Positions 6,311-10,869 of a DNA stretch of 10,869 nt are shown piece after piece. The notes beneath the pieces were generated by a model. It was not told the DNA's origin. It made no database searches and was given only the letters and a program-made list of their open reading frames with translations. Origin of the DNA: an uncultured Roseateles sp. (lineage in GTDB: Bacteria; Pseudomonadota; Gammaproteobacteria; Burkholderiales; Burkholderiaceae); NCBI GenBank assembly GCA_946480605.1, contig CAMLKW010000154.1, positions 1-10,869 on the forward strand, read 5' to 3'. Position numbers and translations under genes: made by a program. Each line of letters opens with the position of its first letter. Position 1 is the first letter of the stretch.

Positions 6311-7903
6311 TCAGCGTGGCAGCAGCAGCCGGTTGCTGCGCGCCGGGTGGCGCTGCAGCTGCAAGGGTGCGCCTTCCAGGCCGCTCTGCGCACGCACGCT
6401 GGCCGTCGTCGTCATGCCGATGGGGCACTGGCCGGTGGCAGCGTGCTGCATCGCCGCGGCCAGCATGCCTTCCTGCGTGTCGCCCAAGGCGCGGCCGAAG
6501 TCGTCGGCCACCGTGCAACCCGGCACGTAGCGGGCGCTGGCGCCCGTGCCCGGTACGAAGCCGTCCGCGTATTCGCCGAAGCCCTTGGCGTTGACGCCCG
6601 CGAACTCGATGGGGAAGTAGCTGATGCCGCAGTTGTCCTTGGCCGTGAAGCCATAGGGCTTGCCGCAGGTCTGGCCGCCGATCAGCACCACGTCCACGTT
6701 CACGCCGCGCAGGCCGTTGATGATGGCTTCGCTGGCCGAGCAGGTGCCCTTCTGCGCCAGCACGTAGACGCGGCTCAGGTTCAGCGTGGGCAGTGCCTGC
6801 ACGCTGGAGCAGCGGCCGTTGACGGCGATGCAGGAGTCGGCGAAGAAGGGCGTGGTCTCGTTCTCAGTGCTGCGGCGCGCGCTGTAGCGCAGCGTCTCGA
6901 AGGCCTGGCCGGCCGTGCGCGTGGTGCCGGCGATCATGGTGGCCAGCTCGCTGGCGATGAACAGATAGCCGCCGCCGTTGTAGCGCAGGTCCAGCACCAG
7001 CTCGCTGATGTTCTGGCTGCGGAAGTCGCGCATCGCGTTGATCAGCAGCTGCTCGGCCGGCAGGTTGTGGTCGTTGAACAGCAGGTAGCCGGCGCGCGCG
7101 CCGTTGGCCAGCGTCAGCACGCGGGCCTGCGGCACCGGGTTCTTCGTGATGTTGGCGCTGGCCAGGTTGCGCGACAGCTCCACGCCGCCGCGGCGGAACA
7201 CGAAGGCATGCGAGGCGCCGAGCGTGCTGGGGTACAGGCCCTCGTTCAGCACGTCCACGCCCGCGGCGGTGGGCGTGTCGGCATCCGTGCCGTCCACGCT
7301 GACCAGCTCGTCGCCGCGCTGCAGGCCGGCATTCGCGGCCGGCGTGCCGGGCTCGACGTAGGCGATGCGCAGCTTGCGCGGCGGCGTGGCGCTGGCGCTG
7401 CTCCATTCCATGCCGTAGCCGGCCTCGGTGGCGTTGTCCGACATGGCCTTCCACTTGGCCGTCTCGTAGGTGAAGCTGAAGCGGTCGCGGCGCGCGCCGG
7501 TGTCGGTGGTCTGCGGCGATTTCAGCGCCTCGAAATAGGCGTCCAGCGCCGCATAGGCGTCGCTGCCGCTGTAAGCCGCAGCGCTGGGGTCCACGCGAGG
7601 CACCTCGTCGCGCCACAAATAGGCCTCGTCGAAATAGGCCCGCACCCACTTCTTCTCGGTCTCCAGCGTGGACGTGCGCTGGGAGGCGGCGGCCAGCGTG
7701 TTGTTGGCGGCGCACTGCTGCGCAAAGCTGGCGGACGGGCCGGCCGGGTCGGGCGAGGCGCCCGTGCCGCCGCCGCTGCCACCGCTGCTGGGCACATCGC
7801 GGAACACCGATTCACCGGCGCCACCACCGCCGCCGCCGCAAGCGGCCAGCAGCGTCAAGGACAACAAGGCCCAGCCGGCATGGCTGCGCAGTGCATACGA
7901 CAT
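6311..7903 (-). CDS. S41-family (C-terminal-processing type) peptidase, PDZ-containing lipoprotein
   Basis: A 530-residue exported serine peptidase. The N terminus is a lipoprotein signal, with hydrophobic residues 11-21 and lipobox LAAC giving lipidated C22, followed by a Gly-rich tether (23-48). An S41 N-terminal helical region (about 80-165) is followed by a PDZ domain (about 177-245; YVEPGTPAANAGLQRGDEL at 182-200). The core includes LVLDLRYNGGGY (302-313). The catalytic Ser is S389 in GTCSASEA and the catalytic Lys is K415 in GGQTCGKPYG, matching the Ser/Lys dyad of Tsp/CtpA. C388 and C413 directly flank the dyad. ATG 7903 was chosen because it opens the lipoprotein signal and has GGGAG about 10 nt before it; an in-frame start at 7963 would add 20 non-hydrophobic residues. 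It probably acts in the periplasm, anchored to a membrane; the substrate is unknown. Confidence 0.93.
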   Translation of the reverse strand: MSYALRSHAGWALLSLTLLAACGGGGGGAGESVFRDVPSSGGSGGGTGASPDPAGPSASFAQQCAANNTLAAASQRTSTLETEKKWVRAYFDEAYLWRDEVPRVDPSAAAYSGSDAYAALDAYFEALKSPQTTDTGARRDRFSFTYETAKWKAMSDNATEAGYGMEWSSASATPPRKLRIAYVEPGTPAANAGLQRGDELVSVDGTDADTPTAAGVDVLNEGLYPSTLGASHAFVFRRGGVELSRNLASANITKNPVPQARVLTLANGARAGYLLFNDHNLPAEQLLINAMRDFRSQNISELVLDLRYNGGGYLFIASELATMIAGTTRTAGQAFETLRYSARRSTENETTPFFADSCIAVNGRCSSVQALPTLNLSRVYVLAQKGTCSASEAIINGLRGVNVDVVLIGGQTCGKPYGFTAKDNCGISYFPIEFAGVNAKGFGEYADGFVPGTGASARYVPGCTVADDFGRALGDTQEGMLAAAMQHAATGQCPIGMTTTASVRAQSGLEGAPLQLQRHPARSNRLLLPR

Positions 7904-7969
7904 CTTTGCGAACTCCCTGTTCGAATGGACAGTCAGACGGTCTGTGCCGCCGCGGCCGGCCAATGTAGC

Positions 7970-8137
7970 TCAGCCCGCGCCAGCGCAAGTCTGCGCGATG
8001 CCGGCCGCGATCAGCACGGCGCCGGAGATCCACAGGTGGGTCTCACCCCAGGTGAACACGCGCCGCCACAGCGGGTGGCCACCTTCCTCGCCGTGCAGTA
8101 CGCGGGCGAAATGGAGGACGGCCATCATGGCCGCCAC
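7970..8137 (-). CDS. Small two-helix membrane protein, start uncertain
   Basis: Taking GTG at 8137 gives 55 residues (ATG at 8128 gives 52). The sequence shows a first hydrophobic helix around AAMMAVLHFARVL, a short polar loop HGEEGGHPLWRR, and a second helix WISGAVLIAAGIAQ. No family is recognised. The reading frame stays open upstream, across the end of the DUF1513 gene, and the stretch just before the GTG (PSFAALHHLLAT) also looks hydrophobic and protein-like, so the true start may lie further up, perhaps a TTG inside the DUF1513 gene. No convincing ribosome site was seen. It fills most of an otherwise empty 271-bp gap in a window where genes are tightly packed, and shares the strand of both neighbours, so an operon with DUF1513 is plausible. 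It could still be a non-coding remnant. Confidence 0.45.
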   Translation of the reverse strand: MAAMMAVLHFARVLHGEEGGHPLWRRVFTWGETHLWISGAVLIAAGIAQTCAGAG

Positions 8138-8174
8138 GGTGGCCAGCAGGTGGTGGAGGGCGGCGAAGGAAGGT

Positions 8175-9296
8175 TCACGCCATCGGCACCCAGTGGTTGT
8201 CCAGCGCCATCGGTTGCGGCCAGCGCAGGAAGGTGCCTTGGGCGGCAATGTGCCAGCGGACCAGGCCGAAGGCCGTGGCCACCAGTACGCCGCCGCCGGG
8301 CTGCGGGCCGGGCCAGTCGGCCAGCGCGTAGGACTCCTCCATCTCGACGATGGCCGAGAGCTTGTCCGGCTCGCCCGGGTGCCACAGCTTGGCCACGCCG
8401 GCCTTGTTGCTGGACAGCGCGAAGCCGCCGTTGTAGGCCGCACTGATGTCGCCCGCGTAGCCGTGGCCGTCGTTGTCGCGCGTCGGTACGGACAGGTTCT
8501 CGCCGTCGAACACCGCCAGGATGGGCGCGGTCGCGCGGGCGGCCGGGTCGCTGTGCTCGGCCTGCATGGCGATGCCCAGCCACGGCCGGCCGCCCTGCGG
8601 CGGGCGGCTCCAGGCGATGTGGCGCTGGCTCAGCCGCGCATCGCTGAGCTTCCACAGGCCGAGCATGCGGCCAGTGCGGCCATCCAGTCGGGCCAGCGAG
8701 GAGTCCATGCGGGCGAGGTCGACCTTCTGGTCCGACCAGGTGCGTCGCACGCCGCCGTTGGCCACCAGCAGGTGGCCGGCCTCGTCCAGCAGCGCCTGGT
8801 GGGGCTCGATGCCGCCGCTGGCCCACTCGTCCAGCTTCTTCAGCGTGGCGCGGTCGCGCACGCCGATGCGGCCCTGGTGGTTGCTGTAGTCGATCTCGGT
8901 CGTGTAGAGCACGTCTGCGCCCATCGCCACATGGCCGCTGAGCCTGACGGTGGCGGACTCTTTCTCCACGTCCAGCCGCTGCGTCACCTGGCCGGCGCCA
9001 TCGCAACGCAGCAGCCAGGCGCCGGGGCGCAGGCCGTTCACCAGCAGCCCGCCGCCGGCCTCGGCCACCAGGCCGTGCGGCCGCCCGGGCAGCGGCACCC
9101 GGTAGCGGATGCTGAGCGTGCCGCGCTCCCAGTCGGCCGCCAGCACGCCGGCGTGGTGGGTGTCGCCCGCCTTGGGGCCGCGCCAGCAGGCGCCGATGAG
9201 GGTGGTGGCGGTGCCGGTGTCGGCGCGCGCATGGGGCGCGAGGCCCAGCGCCGCCAGGGTGCACAGGAAGCCGCGGCGGCCAGGTTCGGAGGTCAT
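8175..9296 (-). CDS. DUF1513 protein with Tat-type signal
   Basis: A 373-residue exported protein of the DUF1513 family, which looks like a beta-propeller (repeated short strands with GxL and W/G-rich turns throughout). The N terminus MTSEPGRRGFLCTLAAL carries a twin-arginine motif (R7 R8) and an Ala-X-Ala-like end near residue 25, so export to the periplasm in folded form is expected. Recognisable family segments include PGRPHGLV, GIEPHQALLDEAGHLLVANGG and DNHWVPMA at the end. Members are often found beside imelysin-like and di-haem peroxidase-like genes in iron-regulated loci; none of those partners is in this window. ATG 9296 is chosen because it puts the RR motif near residue 7; an ATG at 9371 in the same frame would bury it behind 25 extra residues and overlap the Fur-like site. 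No ribosome site is evident. The biochemical role is not known. Confidence 0.87.
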   Translation of the reverse strand: MTSEPGRRGFLCTLAALGLAPHARADTGTATTLIGACWRGPKAGDTHHAGVLAADWERGTLSIRYRVPLPGRPHGLVAEAGGGLLVNGLRPGAWLLRCDGAGQVTQRLDVEKESATVRLSGHVAMGADVLYTTEIDYSNHQGRIGVRDRATLKKLDEWASGGIEPHQALLDEAGHLLVANGGVRRTWSDQKVDLARMDSSLARLDGRTGRMLGLWKLSDARLSQRHIAWSRPPQGGRPWLGIAMQAEHSDPAARATAPILAVFDGENLSVPTRDNDGHGYAGDISAAYNGGFALSSNKAGVAKLWHPGEPDKLSAIVEMEESYALADWPGPQPGGGVLVATAFGLVRWHIAAQGTFLRWPQPMALDNHWVPMA

Positions 9297-9338
9297 GTCG
9301 GGGCGGCGGGGAGCCGGTCGCAGAAGCTGGCAGCGAAT

Positions 9339-9357
9339 GTAAGTAATTCGCATTACC
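9339..9357 (-). promoter_or_regulatory. Possible Fur box before DUF1513
   Basis: Read on the minus strand, GGTAATGCGAATTACTTAC agrees with the 19-bp Fur consensus GATAATGATAATCATTATC at 12 positions. It lies about 43 bp before the DUF1513 ATG. A TTGAGA -35-like hexamer (9379 down to 9374) is 17 bp before TAATGC, which overlaps the site, so a bound repressor would block initiation. It also contains one arm of an exact inverted repeat GCGAAT/ATTCGC with a 7-bp spacer (9333-9351). The match is moderate; support comes mainly from the iron link of the DUF1513 family. Confidence 0.45.
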
Positions 9358-9377
9358 GCGCGCTTTGACATTTCTCA

Positions 9378-9395
9378 AGCGGCGCCCACGCCGCT
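9378..9395 (-). terminator. GC hairpin after ubiA, candidate terminator
   Basis: AGCGGCG and CGCCGCT form a perfect 7-bp stem around a 4-base loop, beginning 7 bp after the ubiA stop. On the minus strand it is followed by only TTGAG, so the U-tract is weak. It may end ubiA transcription inefficiently or protect the 3' end. It separates ubiA from the DUF1513 promoter region. Confidence 0.4.
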
Positions 9396-9402
9396 CTGCG
9401 GC

Positions 9403-10308
9403 TCAGCGCAGGGCCAGGTCCACCACCGTGCCCGCGAACACCGCAAAGCCCAGCCAGTGGTTGGCGCGGAAGGCCTTGAAGCACTCAGCGCGGCGGCGGT
9501 GCCGGATCAGCGTGAAGTGCCACAGCGCCTGTGCCGCCGCCACGCCCATGCCCAGCAGGAACCAGCGGCCCAGGCCCAGGCGCAGGCCCAGGCCGGTCCA
9601 CATGGCCAGGAACGTGGCGTAGAAGACCATGATGCCCGCCACGTCCCAGCGGCCCAGCGCGATGGCCGAGGAGCGCACGCCGATCTTCAGGTCGTCGTCG
9701 CGGTCCACCATCGCGTACTCGGTGTCGTAGGCCAGCACCCAGAACAGGTTGGCCACCAGCAGCGCCCAGGCCGACAGCGGCACGGCGTGCAGGTTCCACT
9801 CCGCGCCGCCCAGCGCCGCCGCGAACGCCATCGGGATGCCGAACGAGAACGCCACGCCCAGCACCGCCTGCGGCATGGCCAGCACGCGCTTGGCGAAGGG
9901 GTAGGCGATGGCCACGGCCAGCGCCGCGAAGCTCAGCAGGATGGCCGGTGGGTTGGTCGTCAGCACCAGGCCGAAGGACACCAACGCGAGCGCCGCGCCC
10001 AGCGCCAGCGCCTCCTTGACCGACACGGCACCGGTGGTCACGGGCCGCTGCGCGGTGCGCTGCACATGGCGGTCGAAGTCGCGGTCGGCCACGTCGTTGA
10101 CGCAGCAGCCGGCCGAGCGCATCAGCACCGTGCCGAGAGTGAACACGACCAGCAGATGCCAACCCGGCCAGCCGTCCGCGGCGATCCACAGCGCGGCCAG
10201 CGTGGGCCACAGCAGCAGCAGCCAGCCGGCAGGGCGGTCCCAGCGGATGAGCTGCAGGTACAGGGCCAGCCGCGAGGGCGGCGTGGCGGCAGGGGCGGCG
10301 GAAGTCAT
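9403..10308 (-). CDS. ubiA: 4-hydroxybenzoate polyprenyltransferase
   Basis: Attaches the polyprenyl chain to 4-hydroxybenzoate, the second step of ubiquinone synthesis, in the inner membrane. The 301-residue product has about eight or nine hydrophobic segments and aligns along its length with E. coli Ubi[18 protein letters not shown] (21-37), the first Asp-rich motif NDVADRDFD (71-79), RTAQRPV (84-90), YPFAKR (136-141), and the second Asp-rich motif [13 protein letters not shown] (194-206). Both Mg-diphosphate-binding motifs are intact. The ATG at 10308 was chosen by comparison with the family N terminus; ATG 10317 and GTG 10323 are in-frame alternatives adding 3 or 5 residues, and none has an obvious ribosome site. 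It is divergent from the glutathione transferase gene. Its pathway partner ubiC is in the same window on the opposite strand. Confidence 0.96.
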   Translation of the reverse strand: MTSAAPAATPPSRLALYLQLIRWDRPAGWLLLLWPTLAALWIAADGWPGWHLLVVFTLGTVLMRSAGCCVNDVADRDFDRHVQRTAQRPVTTGAVSVKEALALGAALALVSFGLVLTTNPPAILLSFAALAVAIAYPFAKRVLAMPQAVLGVAFSFGIPMAFAAALGGAEWNLHAVPLSAWALLVANLFWVLAYDTEYAMVDRDDDLKIGVRSSAIALGRWDVAGIMVFYATFLAMWTGLGLRLGLGRWFLLGMGVAAAQALWHFTLIRHRRRAECFKAFRANHWLGFAVFAGTVVDLALR

Positions 10309-10417
10309 GCGGGGCATTTTCACGCGGCGCGCTGCACCATCTCCAATCTCCCGGCTGGCGAACGGCCAATGCCCGCGGCCCTACATTCGCCACGCTTTCG
10401 CTTCAACGCCCATCGCC

Positions 10418-10869
10418 ATGCCCGACCTCAGCGCCTTCCCTATCACGACGAAATGGCCCGCCGCGCGGCCCGACCTGCTGCAGCTGTACTCGCTGCCCAC
10501 GCCCAACGGCGCCAAGGTCAGCATCGCGCTGGAGGAGACCGGCCTGCCCTACGAGCCGCACCTGGTCAGCTTCGACACCAACGACCAGCTCAGTCCCGAG
10601 TTCCTGTCGCTGAACCCGAACAACAAGATCCCGGCCATCATCGACCCGCACGGCCCGGGCGGCCGGCCGCTGCCGCTGTTCGAGAGCGGCGCCATCCTCG
10701 TCTACCTGGCCGACAAGACCGGCCAGCTGATGCCGCAAGACCCTGCGCGCCGCTACGAGACGCTGCAGTGGCTGATGTTCCAGATGGGCGGCGTGGGGCC
10801 GATGTTTGGCCAGGTCGGCTTCTTCCACAAGTTCGCCGGCAAGGACTACGAGGACAAGCGCCCGCGCGA
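10418..10869 (+). CDS. Glutathione S-transferase, Nu-class (YfcG/YghU-like), 3' end cut by window
   Basis: The frame is open from ATG 10418 to the end of the window (150 codons), so the C-terminal helical domain is mostly missing. The N-terminal thioredoxin-like domain is complete: [20 protein letters not shown] (residues 21-40), [14 protein letters not shown] (66-79) and [17 protein letters not shown] (89-105), followed by the start of the helical domain, [31 protein letters not shown] and ESGA are the glutathione-binding motifs of E. coli YfcG, an enzyme with disulfide reductase activity using GSH/GSSG, and the close match makes that class the best reading. Like YghU it has an N-terminal extension before the first strand. 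The 109-bp gap shared with ubiA shows no clear promoter or ribosome site. Confidence 0.92.
   Translation, partial: MPDLSAFPITTKWPAARPDLLQLYSLPTPNGAKVSIALEETGLPYEPHLVSFDTNDQLSPEFLSLNPNNKIPAIIDPHGPGGRPLPLFESGAILVYLADKTGQLMPQDPARRYETLQWLMFQMGGVGPMFGQVGFFHKFAGKDYEDKRPR

Noticed and set aside
6318..6338. GCAGCA/TGCTGC hairpin near the convergent ends of tetR and peptidase genes
   Set aside because: It lies inside the peptidase coding end, has no U-tract in either direction, and CAG/CTG codon runs make such stems common here.
6347..8446. Plus-strand open frame of 699 codons opposite the S41 peptidase
   Set aside because: It spans the peptidase, an intergenic gap and part of DUF1513 without any recognisable motif; shadow frame.
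7668..9368. Plus-strand open frame of 566 codons opposite DUF1513
   Set aside because: No motif, biased composition, and the minus strand has a full-length DUF1513 protein.
10356..10392. TGGCGAA...TTCGCCA inverted repeat between ubiA and the glutathione transferase
   Set aside because: The arms are 23 bp apart and only 7 bp long in GC-rich DNA; no regulator gene nearby supports an operator.
1..10869. CRISPR array, tRNA/rRNA genes, IS ends or attachment sites
   Set aside because: No regularly spaced repeats, no RNA gene signatures, no transposase or integrase motifs and no flanking direct repeats were seen.

Overview
The window is GC-rich, densely packed bacterial chromosome, most likely from a betaproteobacterium of the order Burkholderiales (the Roseateles/Rubrivivax/Leptothrix side is my best guess). 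This rests on overall gene style: strong G/C bias at third codon positions, long spurious antisense reading frames, and UbiA, UbiC and ProC sequences of proteobacterial type. No rRNA, tRNA, IS element, phage gene or CRISPR array is visible. It looks like ordinary housekeeping chromosome with a few accessory genes.

Layout, left to right. (1) Positions 1-2192, plus strand, form a tight cluster: the 3' part of a membrane-anchored diguanylate cyclase, proC (proline synthesis) 9 bp later, and ubiC (chorismate lyase, the first committed step of ubiquinone synthesis) starting on the base after the proC stop. (2) After a relatively AT-rich 153-bp gap comes a 182-residue protein that I read as AP2-like (2346-2894). 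It is followed by an HPP-family membrane protein with two CBS domains, whose end overlaps by 11 bp a Gfo/Idh/MocA NAD(P)-dependent oxidoreductase. (3) Positions 5185-6304 hold a divergent pair: a tautomerase-superfamily enzyme (minus) and a TetR-family repressor (plus). Between them lie two copies of a palindromic operator. The perfect copy fills the 17-bp spacer of the predicted tautomerase promoter, so this reads as a self-contained inducible unit. (4) Positions 6311-9296, minus strand: an S41-family lipoprotein peptidase with a PDZ domain, a tiny two-helix membrane ORF with an uncertain start, and a Tat-exported DUF1513 protein behind a possible Fur box. (5) Positions 9403-10308, minus strand: ubiA, with a short GC hairpin after its stop, then divergently the start of a Nu-class (YfcG-like) glutathione transferase cut by the window end.

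Functional links: ubiC and ubiA, which act in consecutive steps (chorismate to 4-hydroxybenzoate, then prenylation), sit in one neighbourhood but are split by about 7.2 kb and lie on opposite strands. The tautomerase/TetR pair is the clearest regulatory circuit. The AP2-like protein and the small membrane ORF are the least explained genes. I see no convincing wholly new multi-gene system. The most testable signals are the twin operator architecture, two leader hairpins that would cover Shine-Dalgarno-like sequences, and the AP2-like protein.
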